Assembly (NCBI RefSeq): GCF_002891535.1 | Contig: NZ_PDZR01000011.1 | Location: forward strand, 1-64,000 | Direction of reading: 5' to 3' | Length of the DNA: 64,000 nt | DNA from: Methylocella silvestris | Lineage (GTDB): Bacteria > Pseudomonadota > Alphaproteobacteria > Rhizobiales > Beijerinckiaceae | In this document: in pieces, positions 27,368 through 36,035 of the stretch | How the letters are laid out: every line of letters starts with the position of its first letter | Numbering within the stretch: the first letter of the stretch is position 1 | The notes under the pieces: generated by a model | Database searches by the model: none | Told to the model about the DNA's origin: nothing | The model's input: the letters and a program-made list of their open reading frames with translations, nothing else | Translations under genes and position numbers: made by a program

Positions 27368-28498
27368 TCAAATCACATAGGATTTGAGCGGCGGAAAGCC
27401 GTTGAAGCCGACGCTGGAATAGGTCGTCGTATAGGCGCCTGTTCCCTCGATCAGCACCTTGGCGCCGATCTCGAGGCTGACGGGAAGGTGGTAGGGCTCC
27501 TTCTCATACAGCACGTCGACCGAATCGCAGCTCGGCCCGGCGAGCACGCAAGGCTCGGTCTCATCGCCGTCGAACGAAGTGCGGATCGGATAGCGGATCA
27601 TCTCGTCCATGGTCTCGGCGAGCCCATTGAACTTGCCGATATCGAGATAGACCCACTTCACGTCGTCGTTGTCCGACTTCCTTGAGATCAGAACGACTTC
27701 CGCCTCGATCACGCCGGCGTTGCCGACCATGCCGCGTCCCGGCTCGATGATCGTCTCCGGGATATGATTGCCGAAATGCTTGCGCAGCGACTGCATGATC
27801 GACTGCCCATAGGCCCGCACCGCCGGAACTTCCTTGAGGTAGCGGGTCGGAAATCCGCCCCCGAGATTGACCATCTGCAGCGCAATGCCACGCTCGCCGA
27901 GATCATTGAAGATCGCCGAGGCGGCCTTCAGCGCGCCGTCCCACATGGCGGGATTGCGTTGCTGCGAGCCGACATGGAACGACAGCCCATAGGCGACGAG
28001 CCCGAGCCGATGCGCATGTTCGAGCACCCGCGGCGCGAGATCCACGTCGCAGCCGAATTTGCGCGACAGCGGCCATTCGGCGCCCTTGCCGTCGCAGAGC
28101 AGACGGCAGAACACCCTAGAGCCTGGCGCCGCGCGCGCGATTTTCTCAACCTCGGCCTCGCAGTCGACGGCAAACATTCTGACGCCGAGTTCGTAGGCGC
28201 GCTTGATATCGCGCTCCTTCTTGATCGTGTTGCCGAAGCTGATGCGGTCCGCGCCCGCGCCGCTGGCGAGCGCCGCCTCGATCTCGACGACCGAAGCCGC
28301 ATCGAAGCACGAGCCAAGGTTCGCGAGCAGCTCGAGCACGCGCGGGTCGGGATTGGCCTTTACCGCATAATAGACGCGGGTATCCGGCATGGCGGTGGCG
28401 AATGACATATAGTTGTCGCGCACGACGTCGAGATCGAGCACGAGGCACGGGCCGTCTTCGCGACGGTTGCGGAGAAATTCAAGGATACGATCGGTCAT
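27368..28498 (-). CDS. fold-III PLP-dependent ornithine-type decarboxylase
   Basis: 376-residue alanine-racemase-fold (type III) amino acid decarboxylase, eukaryotic ODC-like. PLP lysine in YYAVKANPDPRVLELLANLG at about residue 44, then FHVGSQQRNP, the phosphate-binding GGGFPTRY, EPGRGMVGNAG, and the active-site cysteine in AGPSCDSVDVLYE. Length and hss proximity favour ornithine to putrescine conversion, though lysine activity occurs in close relatives. Start ATG 28498 gives the normal length; a frame open to 28735 overlaps the leader. Preceded by a long structured leader (28795-28990), suggesting RNA-level control by polyamines. Confidence 0.93.
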   Translation of the reverse strand: MTDRILEFLRNRREDGPCLVLDLDVVRDNYMSFATAMPDTRVYYAVKANPDPRVLELLANLGSCFDAASVVEIEAALASGAGADRISFGNTIKKERDIKRAYELGVRMFAVDCEAEVEKIARAAPGSRVFCRLLCDGKGAEWPLSRKFGCDVDLAPRVLEHAHRLGLVAYGLSFHVGSQQRNPAMWDGALKAASAIFNDLGERGIALQMVNLGGGFPTRYLKEVPAVRAYGQSIMQSLRKHFGNHIPETIIEPGRGMVGNAGVIEAEVVLISRKSDNDDVKWVYLDIGKFNGLAETMDEMIRYPIRTSFDGDETEPCVLAGPSCDSVDVLYEKEPYHLPVSLEIGAKVLIEGTGAYTTTYSSVGFNGFPPLKSYVI

Positions 28499-28794
28499 CG
28501 CGGCATCCCTTCGAAGGGCGCGGCATGGACCGCGCCAGAACGAATAAGCTTCGGGGTGAAAGGCGATGCTGAAACACGCCGCGCTTTGGAGACGCGAGCG
28601 GTCCAGTTGACCCGCCATTCGCGAGCGATATCGTTTCCACGAAGCCTTAAGCTTCGCAGAGCGAATCGCACTGATGCTGCGCCGTTGGACAATCGCGCTC
28701 CGAAAGGACGCAGAGGCGCCTTGCGAAACGTTCATGGCCTTCGCTTGGAGTGGGAAATCCCCTCCGCACGCCCGGCAAGATAGACAAGCCTCTT

Positions 28795-28990
28795 CGGTTG
28801 CCAGCTGTGGAGGCTGGCAGAGACCAAAAAAGCCCGGTCCGTCGTTGCTTTAAGTCGCGTCCCCCGTTTGGCGGGGTTCGCCGGTTCGCCTCCGGCTGTC
28901 GGTCCTTTTCAGGCGGTTAACCGGCCTCTTGTCCGGATCCCCGCCAACCGACACACGACCACAGGCACGTGCGAAAATGGGCAAACGCAG
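28795..28990 (-). promoter_or_regulatory. structured leader RNA upstream of the decarboxylase (speF-motif candidate)
   Basis: Minus-strand leader about 300-490 bases upstream of the decarboxylase start. It holds nested pairings: outer stem 28897-28903 with 28947-28953, inner stem 28912-28916 with 28941-28945, apical CCGG stem 28921-28924 with 28933-28936; then hairpins 28880-28884/28892-28896, 28862-28866/28872-28876 and 28799-28805/28813-28819, the last a perfect 7-bp stem. Alphaproteobacterial ornithine decarboxylase genes are known to carry the speF RNA motif in this position; I match it by context and complexity, not by a covariance model. The rest of 28499-29344 shows no supported gene. 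Confidence 0.5.
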
Positions 28991-29344
28991 AAATAGGCAG
29001 ATTCGCACGGATTTCAAGCAGTTTTTTCGCCCAATCATGCGTCGGCCGCGCAGGGGGCGCCAAAGACACAGTTCAGCCGGACTTGATACGAAGCCTGAGG
29101 ACAGGTGCGCAGCCATAGCGCGAGAGCGCGCCGGCGAAAGTTGCAGAGTTTTCGGAAGCAGACCGTTCCTTAACTAATTGAAATAAAACACGCTCATGAA
29201 TTTTGACCCGCTCGGTCGAAAATCATCGTGACGTATCGCCTTGCTGCCGGCCAAAAAGGCCTTTAACCCCAAGGGCGCCTCTTGAAACAGCGCCAAACGA
29301 GCCGCCCGGCTCCGCGCGGCCGCCCTCCAAATCCCAAATCGCTC

Positions 29345-30928
29345 ATGACCCAGTTGAACCGCCGCACTCTCGTCACCGGCCTCATCGCCTCGAGCGCGCT
29401 GACGACGCATCTTGCTTCCGCGGCCTCGCAAGCGGGCCAGACGGCGCCGCCCGCCGCGCCCGCGCCGCAGCCGAAATTCGATTTCGACGACGTGCTGCGC
29501 CGCGCGAAGGACCTCGCCTCGGCCCCCTTCGACGCGGCGATCGCGCCCCTGCCGGAGGCGCTGAGCAAGCTCGACTTCGACGCCTGGCGCGACATCCGCT
29601 TCCGGCCGGACAAGGCTTTCCTGAACAGCCCCGGCAGCCAGTTCCGACTGCAGCTGTTTCATCTCGGCCATCTCTACAAGCGCCCGGTGACGATCAACAC
29701 CATCCGCGACGGCATCCCGACGCCGATCCCCTTCACCACCAGCCTTTTCGACTATGGACGGACGAAGCCCGAGAAGCCGATTCCGGTCAATCTCGGCTTC
29801 GCCGGGTTCCGGCTGCACTATCCGCTGAATTCGCCGCGCGTTTACGACGAGGTCATCGCCTTTCTCGGCGCGAGCTATTTCCGCTTCCTCGGCCGCGACC
29901 AGCATTACGGCATATCGGCGCGCGCGCTCGCCATCGGCGCCGGCGGCGAGGAGGAGGAATTTCCGTTCTTCCGCGAATTCTGGATCGATTCGCCCGAGGC
30001 CAACGCCGACCGCATCACGATCTTCGGGCTGCTCGACAGCCCCTCGACGACCGGGGCCTATCGGTTCGACCTCTATCCCGGCGTCGAGACGGCGATGGAG
30101 GTGTCGACCGTGCTCTATCCGCGCAAGGCCGGCGTCCGCTTCGGCCTCGCGCCGCTGACCTCGATGTTTTTCCTCGGCGAGAACGACCGCCGCTTCAACG
30201 AGGATTTCCGCCCTGAACTGCATGATTCGGACGGGCTTCTCGTCCATTCGGCCACCGGCGAATGGATCTGGCGGCCGCTGCGCAATCCGACGAAGCCGGT
30301 CATTTCATCCTTCTTCGACCGCGACGTCAGGGGGTTCGGCCTGCTGCAGCGCGACCGCGAGTTCGATCATTATCAGGACCTCGATCTCGCCTATGAGCGG
30401 CGCCCGAGCTATTTCGTCGAACCGCGCGAAAGCTGGGGCGAGGGACATGTCGATCTCGTCGAGCTGCCGACCGAGCATGAAGCCAACGACAATATCGTCG
30501 CTTTCTTCACGCCAAAGGATTCTCCTGAGGCCAACAAGCCGTTCAGCTATGCCTATCGCCTCGTCGCCAGCCTCAATCTGACGCGGCTATCCCCGAACGG
30601 ACGCGCGCTCAACACCTATCACACGACGGCGGCGGCGCTCGGCTCGGCCGAGGCTCCAGCTCCCGGCACGCGCCGCTTCATCATCGATTTCACCGGCGGC
30701 GATCTTCCGTTCTACGCCATGGATCCCGGCTCGGTCGAGATTGTGCCCTCGACCAGCCAGGGCAAGATCGTGCGCTCCTTTCTCGTGCCGAACCCGCATG
30801 TCAGAGGATTTCGCGCCGCGTTCGACGTCCAGCTCGACGGCGGCCAATCGGCGGATCTGCGCGCGTTCTTGCGGCGCGGCTCGCAGGCGCTGACCGAGAC
30901 CTGGACCTATCCCTGGCGGCCGGATTGA
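29345..30928 (+). CDS. periplasmic glucan biosynthesis protein (OpgG/OpgD, MdoG family)
   Basis: 527-residue MdoG-domain protein acting on osmoregulated periplasmic glucans. The N-terminus from ATG 29345 (TQLNRRTLVTGLIASSALTTHLASA) carries a twin-arginine motif and a signal peptide, which is typical of OpgD rather than OpgG. The domain starts around residue 50 (FDFDDVLRRAKDLASAPFD) and runs to the C-terminus, with FFREFWIDSP, YRFDLYPG and WIWRPL as recognisable family segments. An upstream start at 29282 would bury the signal peptide. No opgH is adjacent. Confidence 0.9.
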   Translation: MTQLNRRTLVTGLIASSALTTHLASAASQAGQTAPPAAPAPQPKFDFDDVLRRAKDLASAPFDAAIAPLPEALSKLDFDAWRDIRFRPDKAFLNSPGSQFRLQLFHLGHLYKRPVTINTIRDGIPTPIPFTTSLFDYGRTKPEKPIPVNLGFAGFRLHYPLNSPRVYDEVIAFLGASYFRFLGRDQHYGISARALAIGAGGEEEEFPFFREFWIDSPEANADRITIFGLLDSPSTTGAYRFDLYPGVETAMEVSTVLYPRKAGVRFGLAPLTSMFFLGENDRRFNEDFRPELHDSDGLLVHSATGEWIWRPLRNPTKPVISSFFDRDVRGFGLLQRDREFDHYQDLDLAYERRPSYFVEPRESWGEGHVDLVELPTEHEANDNIVAFFTPKDSPEANKPFSYAYRLVASLNLTRLSPNGRALNTYHTTAAALGSAEAPAPGTRRFIIDFTGGDLPFYAMDPGSVEIVPSTSQGKIVRSFLVPNPHVRGFRAAFDVQLDGGQSADLRAFLRRGSQALTETWTYPWRPD

Positions 30929-30935
30929 AGCCGGC

Positions 30936-31382
30936 ATGATGGTGCGGCCTGCGACGGCGCAGGATCTTGCCGCGATCGAGCGCATCGAAAACGCCGTCTT
31001 CGAGGGCGACCGGCTGACGCGCCGGAGCCTGCGCTATTTTCTCACGGCGAAGAGAAGCTTGATGCTGACCCTCGCCACGCAGGACGAGGTGGTCGGCTAT
31101 AGTCTCGTTGGCCTGCGCAAGGGATCGCTGAAGGCGCGGCTTTATTCGATCGCGCTCGATCCAAAGCAGCACGGACGCGGCCTCGGCCGGATGCTGCTTC
31201 GCGCCAGCGAGCGCGCCGCCGAGGCGCATGGCGCGCGTTTTCTGAGGCTCGAGGTGCGCACCGACAATAAAAGCGCCATCGCGCTCTATGAAAAAAACGG
31301 CTATCGCATCTTCGGCCGCTATGAGGATTATTATGAGGATGGCGGCGAGGCGATCCGCCTCGAAAAACCGCTCGAAGCCTGA
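30936..31382 (+). CDS. GNAT-family N-acetyltransferase (RimI-like)
   Basis: 148-residue single-domain acetyltransferase. The acetyl-CoA loop is ALDPKQHGRGLGRMLLRASE at about residue 73, followed by the RimI-type FLRLEVRTDNKSAIALYEKNGYRIFG. It begins 8 bases after the glucan protein gene, so co-transcription is likely. Substrate not predictable: ribosomal protein S18 modification and small-molecule acetylation both fit. Confidence 0.85.
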   Translation: MMVRPATAQDLAAIERIENAVFEGDRLTRRSLRYFLTAKRSLMLTLATQDEVVGYSLVGLRKGSLKARLYSIALDPKQHGRGLGRMLLRASERAAEAHGARFLRLEVRTDNKSAIALYEKNGYRIFGRYEDYYEDGGEAIRLEKPLEA

Positions 31383-31469
31383 TCGGGCCGCCGGCCGCGA
31401 TGCGGCTGGCCATTTCAGGCAAAATACGTAAATTGCGCGGCAGCGCAACGAACGCGCCGCGCCAATGTG

Positions 31470-32324
31470 ATGACGGGGATAACAGTGCCGCCGAAAGCAG
31501 ACGTCGCCGATTTTATCGGCCGGTTCAGGGAAATCGTCTCCGATCCCATCAATCTTCTCGTCGAGCGCATCCCGCAGGCGGGCGTCGTCGAGGACGATCT
31601 CGTCTGGCTGCATAATGGCAACCGCGTTCATTACTCGGGCGAATATGCCTATTATAAAGAGTTCAGCGATATTCTGATTATCAACCGCGGCGTGCATGAG
31701 CCGCTGGAAGAATATGTGTTTCAGCAATGCCTGAAGCTGCTGCCGCCTCGCCCGACGATGCTCGAACTCGGGGCCTACTGGGCGCATTATTCCATGTGGC
31801 TGAAGCGCAAACATCCCGACGCGCTCGTGACCATGGTCGAGCCCGACGAAGCCAATCTGCGGGTCGGGCAGCGTAATTTCGAGCTGAACGGATTTAAGGG
31901 GGAATTCACCAAAGCCTTCGTCGGCAAGGGAAATTTCGAGGTCGACCCCTTCTTTTCGAGCCGCAATCTGACCCATCTCGACATTTTACATGCCGATATT
32001 CAGGGCTTCGAGCTCGAAATGCTGGACGGGGCGGAGAAAACCCTGTCCGAGCATAAGGTCAGCTATGTGTTCATCTCGACCCATTCGCAGGAGCTTCATT
32101 CCGGCGTCTGCAACAAGCTGACCGCGCTCGGCTACCGCGTCGAAGTTTCCAGCGATTTCGATTTCGGGACGACCAGCTATGACGGGATGGTGTTCGCCTC
32201 GAGTCCCTCGGCGCCGAAGGTGCTCGGCGCGGCCGCCCCGCTCGGGCGCTCCGACATCGCCACGTCAAGTCCGGCCGATCTTCTCGCACGCCTTACCGCG
32301 CTGTCGCAGCCGCAAAAAATCTAG
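31470..32324 (+). CDS. FkbM-type SAM-dependent methyltransferase
   Basis: 284-residue methyltransferase. The SAM-binding region is TMLELGAYWAHYSMWLKRKH (about residue 95), followed by VTMVEPDEANL and the FkbM signature LHADIQGFELEMLDGAEKTL near residue 175. An N-terminal 90-residue segment precedes the domain. ATG 31470 is used; a GTG three bases earlier is an equal alternative, and no strong ribosome site is visible. FkbM enzymes often O-methylate sugars of polysaccharides or glycolipids; no glycan cluster is adjacent. Confidence 0.8.
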   Translation: MTGITVPPKADVADFIGRFREIVSDPINLLVERIPQAGVVEDDLVWLHNGNRVHYSGEYAYYKEFSDILIINRGVHEPLEEYVFQQCLKLLPPRPTMLELGAYWAHYSMWLKRKHPDALVTMVEPDEANLRVGQRNFELNGFKGEFTKAFVGKGNFEVDPFFSSRNLTHLDILHADIQGFELEMLDGAEKTLSEHKVSYVFISTHSQELHSGVCNKLTALGYRVEVSSDFDFGTTSYDGMVFASSPSAPKVLGAAAPLGRSDIATSSPADLLARLTALSQPQKI

Positions 32325-32325
32325 A

Positions 32326-32436
32326 GCATGTCCCGTTCAGATGGAATCATCCGAACAATAACGACATGCTCCAACTTATTGATGTAGCGCGCGTTCTAAT
32401 CGATCGCATGTTTCCAGGTGATCGATTAGCGCTCTA
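32326..32436. repeat. paired palindromes, likely dispersed intergenic repeat
   Basis: Two large inverted repeats in the 110-base gap between convergent genes. The first pairs GAGCATGTC with GACATGCTC around a second inner stem (GATG-GAAT-CATC). The second pairs CTAATCGATC with GATCGATTAG, 10 bp perfect. Elements beginning TAGAGCATGTCC with inner GAATC are a known recurrent intergenic repeat type in Hyphomicrobiales genomes. Its position between convergent stops suggests bidirectional transcript ends. Confidence 0.6.
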
Positions 32437-33255
32437 AAAGCGGCTTGCCTGGCCGAGCGGCCCCTGCTTCAGCCGGTCGAGATCAAACCCCTCTATATCC
32501 TGCAACAGTTCGATGAAAGCCGTCGCGCCATAATCGGCGCAGGCTTCGCCCTTGCGGGCGGCGGCCGCGCCGGCGTCGCCCATCGCGCCCGATTCGGAAA
32601 GGTCCTGGCTCATCCAGCCAAAGCCGGTCGGGCGACCGACGCGCAGCCAGTTGAATTCATTCTCGATGGCGATGCTTTCGGGCACAAAATCGGCGGCTTC
32701 CTCCATACGCACGAGATCGGGACGAAAACTCAGCATCAGCGAGGTTTCGATATCGCCGGCGTGGACGCCGTGAATCTTTTCATTTTCGGAGAACAGCCCG
32801 TCCGGCGCGCCAAACCGGCTCCAGGACGCCAGCACCGCCAGCATACCGAGGCGGGCGCGCAAATCATGAGCGATGACGTTCAAGATCGCCGAATTGCCGC
32901 CGTGAGAGTTCAAGAGCACCAGTTTGCGGCAGCCGGCGCGGCGCACGCTTTCGGCGATTTCGGTCCAGGCCCGGATGGCGGTCGCCGCCGACAGGCTGAG
33001 GGCGCCGGGAAAATCGCCATGCTCGATCGAGCAGCCGACGCTCTGCACCGGCAAGAACAAGACCGGCAGTTCCGGCGGCAGCCGCGCGGCGACCTGCTCA
33101 ATATAGCCGTCCATGATAAAATGATCGACGCCGACCGGCAGATGCGGCCCGTGCTGCTCGACGGCGGCGACCGGCAGCACGGCGATGACCTCGGCCATGT
33201 CGGCGTCGCGAAAGTCGGTCCAGCTCATCTCGGACCAGAAGCGCGTCTGCAGCAT
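32434..33255 (-). CDS. creatininase-family amidohydrolase
   Basis: 273-residue member of the creatininase family, metal-dependent hydrolases that include creatinine amidohydrolase, the FAPy deformylase ArfB and mycofactocin MftE. Metal and catalytic motifs: AAVEQHGPHLPVGVD near residue 31, GDFPGALSLS, LLNSHGGNSA at about 117, and the HAGDIETSLM segment at about 167. No signal peptide. Divergent from a ThiY/SsuA-type ABC transporter with 138 bases between; a role in processing the imported compound is the likely reading. Confidence 0.88.
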   Translation of the reverse strand: MLQTRFWSEMSWTDFRDADMAEVIAVLPVAAVEQHGPHLPVGVDHFIMDGYIEQVAARLPPELPVLFLPVQSVGCSIEHGDFPGALSLSAATAIRAWTEIAESVRRAGCRKLVLLNSHGGNSAILNVIAHDLRARLGMLAVLASWSRFGAPDGLFSENEKIHGVHAGDIETSLMLSFRPDLVRMEEAADFVPESIAIENEFNWLRVGRPTGFGWMSQDLSESGAMGDAGAAAARKGEACADYGATAFIELLQDIEGFDLDRLKQGPLGQASRF

Positions 33256-33393
33256 TTTGTCGCCGCCCCTTCGGCGTTATCGGCGAGGAGCCTTGGAGGC
33301 TAGCCCAGCCCTTGCATCTTCGCGAGGCGCAGGCAAAAAGCAATATCAGCCTTGCCGGCTTTGCTTCCCCTCGGCGGCGCAACGGATTCTCGC

Positions 33394-34428
33394 ATGACCG
33401 CAACGCTCGCATCACCGGGCCGACAGGCGACCTTGAGCGCCGTTGTCGCCGGCCTGCTTATCGTCGCCTTTTTCGGCGGGCCCGCCCTCGCCCTCGACAG
33501 AGTGACCTTTGCGACCAACTGGCTTGCCGAAGGCGAGCATGGCGGCTTCTATCAGGCCAAGGCCGACGGGACCTATCAGCGCTACGGCCTCGACGTGACG
33601 ATCTTGCAGGGCGGCCCTCAGGCCAACAACAGGCTGTTGCTGGCGGCCGGCAAAATCGAGTTCAATCTTGCCGCCAATCTGATCCAGTCGTTCGACGCCG
33701 CCTCGCAAAACATCCCGCTCGTCGCGGTCGCCGCGCTGTTCCAGAAAGACCCTTTCATCCTGATGTCCCACCCCGACGCGGGGTTCGACAAAATGGAAGA
33801 TCTCCCCAGGGCCACGGCCTTCATCGGCAAGGACGCCTTCGTCTCGGTCTATCAATGGCTCAAGAGCGCCTATGGATTTTCCGAGGACAAGGTCCAGCCC
33901 TATAATTTCAACGCCGCGCCCTTCATTCGCGATAAAAATTCGATCCAGCAGGGCTATGCGACCTCGGAGCCGTTTTCAATCGAGCGGGAGGGCGGCTTTC
34001 GGCCCAATGTGTTCCTCGTCGCCGATTATGGCTATGATTCCTATTCCACTTTGATCGAAACCCGGGCCGACCTCATCGCGCAAAACGCCGATCTCGTGCA
34101 GCGCTTCGTCGACGCCTCGATCATCGGCTGGATCAACTACCTCTATGGCGACAGCAGCAAGGCGGACGCGCTGATCCTTGCCGACAACCCCGACATGACA
34201 AAAGAGCTGCTTGCCTATTCGCGCGAAAAAATGCGCGAGCTCGGCATCGTCGTTTCCGGCGACGCCCGCACGCTTGGCGTCGGCGCCATGACCGAGCCTC
34301 GCGTGAAAAGCTTTTTCGGCAAGATGGCGGCCGCCGGACTGTTCAAGCCCGATCTCGATTATCGCCGCGCCTACACGCTCCAATTCATCAACAAGGGCGT
34401 CGGCCTTGATCTCATTCCGCGCCCGTAA
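33394..34428 (+). CDS. ABC transporter substrate-binding protein, NMT1/THI5-like
   Basis: 344-residue periplasmic binding protein with signal peptide (VVAGLLIVAFFGGPALALDRV). The mature part begins VTFATNWLAEGEHGGFYQAKADGTY, which closely resembles ThiY/THI5-type proteins that bind hydroxymethyl- or formylamino-pyrimidines, and more distantly SsuA/TauA. The aromatic Trp and acidic residues of that first strand are kept. First gene of a three-gene importer; the ATPase starts in the base after its stop. Ligand is inferred, not established. ATG 33394 rather than 33352 because it opens the signal peptide. Confidence 0.87.
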   Translation: MTATLASPGRQATLSAVVAGLLIVAFFGGPALALDRVTFATNWLAEGEHGGFYQAKADGTYQRYGLDVTILQGGPQANNRLLLAAGKIEFNLAANLIQSFDAASQNIPLVAVAALFQKDPFILMSHPDAGFDKMEDLPRATAFIGKDAFVSVYQWLKSAYGFSEDKVQPYNFNAAPFIRDKNSIQQGYATSEPFSIEREGGFRPNVFLVADYGYDSYSTLIETRADLIAQNADLVQRFVDASIIGWINYLYGDSSKADALILADNPDMTKELLAYSREKMRELGIVVSGDARTLGVGAMTEPRVKSFFGKMAAAGLFKPDLDYRRAYTLQFINKGVGLDLIPRP

Positions 34429-35211
34429 ATGACTGAGGCCCTGTCAGCCGCAACGCTGGCGGCCCCGCCGCTGGCTTCACTGCGCGGCGTCTCCAAATTC
34501 TATGACAATGGCGTCGAGGCGCTGCGCGACGTCGATCTCGACATTCGCGCGGAAGAATTTCTGACCCTGCTCGGGCCGTCCGGCTGCGGCAAGTCGACCA
34601 TTTTGCGGTTGATCGCCGGGCTTGAGGCCCCGAGCGCCGGAGGTCTCACCCGCTCTTTTTCGGCCGGCAGCGTGGGCTTCGTGTTTCAGGAGCCGACGCT
34701 GATGCCCTGGGCGAAAGTGTTCGACAATATTTTTCTCCCGCTGCGCCTTGCCGGACAAAGCCGAGGCAAGGCCGCGCCCGCCGTGGAGCAGGCGCTGACG
34801 CTCGTCGGGCTTGGCGGATTTCAGAACGCCTTTCCGAACGAACTCTCCGGCGGCATGAAGATGCGCGTCTCGATCGCCCGCGCGCTGGCTCCCCGCCCTT
34901 CTCTTATCCTGATGGACGAACCTTTCGCGGCGCTGGACGAAATCACAAGGTTTCAGCTCAACGACGATCTCCTGCGGCTGCGCCGTGAGACCGGCGCGAC
35001 GATCGTCTTCGTCACCCATTCGATTTTCGAGGCGGCCTATCTTTCAACCCGCATCGCGGTGATGGGGCCGCGGCCGGGACGAATCGCCGCCGAAATCGAC
35101 GCCGCCGCGCCGCGCGAGACCGGGAATTTTCGCGCGAGCCCCGCTTTCGCGGCGCTGTGCGAGGCGGCGTCAAACGCTTTGCATCGGGCCATGGGCGAGG
35201 AGGCGCCGTGA
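34429..35211 (+). CDS. ABC transporter ATP-binding protein (SsuB/TauB/ThiZ type)
   Basis: 260-residue ATPase of the nitrate/sulfonate/thiamine-precursor importer class. Walker A GPSGCGKST at about residue 50, Q-loop VFQEPTLMPW, signature LSGGMKMRVSIARAL, Walker B LILMDEPFAALDE and switch VTHSIFEA. It starts directly after the binding-protein stop (TAAATG) and overlaps the permease GTG by four bases. Confidence 0.92.
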   Translation: MTEALSAATLAAPPLASLRGVSKFYDNGVEALRDVDLDIRAEEFLTLLGPSGCGKSTILRLIAGLEAPSAGGLTRSFSAGSVGFVFQEPTLMPWAKVFDNIFLPLRLAGQSRGKAAPAVEQALTLVGLGGFQNAFPNELSGGMKMRVSIARALAPRPSLILMDEPFAALDEITRFQLNDDLLRLRRETGATIVFVTHSIFEAAYLSTRIAVMGPRPGRIAAEIDAAAPRETGNFRASPAFAALCEAASNALHRAMGEEAP

Positions 35212-35978
35212 GCGCCGCCGCCGCGCCGCCGCCGCTGCTCGTCCTCGCGGGAACGCTGGCGCTGTGGGAGGTTCTCGTTCGCGCCAGCGGCACGCCGCCC
35301 TATGTGCTGCCGGCGCCAAGCCTCATCCTCGAAACGCTCGCCTCGGATCGGGCCATCCTGTTTCCGGCCCTTCTCGTCACGCTTGGCGCGACGCTGCAAG
35401 CGTTGGCGGCCGCGGTCGGCGGCGGCGTCGCGCTGGCGGTTCTGTTCGCGCAATCGAAATGGATCGAGCGCGCCTTTCTGCCGGTCGCCATCGTGCTGCA
35501 GGTGACGCCGATCATCGCCATCGCGCCGCTGCTGCTCGTCTATCTCGATTCGCGTGAAGCCACGCTCGCCTGCGCCTTCCTCGTCGCCTTCTTTCCGATT
35601 CTCTCGAACACGGCGCTCGGCCTCGCCTCGGTCGACCGCAATCTCGTCGATCTTTTCACCCTCTATGGCGCCTCGCGCTGGCGCATGTTGATCCTTTTGC
35701 GCGCGCCCTCCGCGCTGCCCTATTTCCTCGCCGGCCTTCGTATCGGCGGCGGCCTTGCGCTGGTCGGCGCGATCGCCGCGGAGCTTGCCGCCGGCGCGAG
35801 CGGCAAGGGCGCGGGTCTTGCCTTCCGCATCGTCGAAGCCGGCTATCGCCTCAACGTTCCGCGCATGTTCGCGGCCCTCCTGCTGATTTGCCTCTCCGGC
35901 GTCGCCATTTATGCCAGCCTTGCCGCCCTCTCCGATCTGCTGCTCGGCCGCTGGCGCGACGTTTTGGCAAGGCGGTAG
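35208..35978 (+). CDS. ABC transporter permease (SsuC/TauC/ThiX type)
   Basis: 256-residue inner-membrane permease with about six membrane segments and the binding-protein-dependent transport EAA-type loop (YGASRWRMLILLRAPSALPYFLAGLRI, about residue 155). Start is a GTG overlapping the ATPase stop (GTGA). The three importer genes form one tight unit, closed by the end of this gene 57 bases before the sugar-kinase gene. Confidence 0.9.
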   Translation: MSAAAAPPPLLVLAGTLALWEVLVRASGTPPYVLPAPSLILETLASDRAILFPALLVTLGATLQALAAAVGGGVALAVLFAQSKWIERAFLPVAIVLQVTPIIAIAPLLLVYLDSREATLACAFLVAFFPILSNTALGLASVDRNLVDLFTLYGASRWRMLILLRAPSALPYFLAGLRIGGGLALVGAIAAELAAGASGKGAGLAFRIVEAGYRLNVPRMFAALLLICLSGVAIYASLAALSDLLLGRWRDVLARR

Positions 35979-36035
35979 ACTCCGCCGCAGCACAAGTTAA
36001 GTTTACATCCCGTCAAGCCCAACAGAAAGCGACCC

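Noticed and set aside
28929-29177. plus-strand 82-residue frame in the decarboxylase leader region
   Set aside because: Highly basic, no motif, overlaps the structured leader; the paired minus-strand frame 28850-29116 is likewise unsupported.
33256-33393. TPP riboswitch upstream of the ThiY-like importer
   Set aside because: The CTGAGA element and the conserved ACCTGATC-like region are absent.
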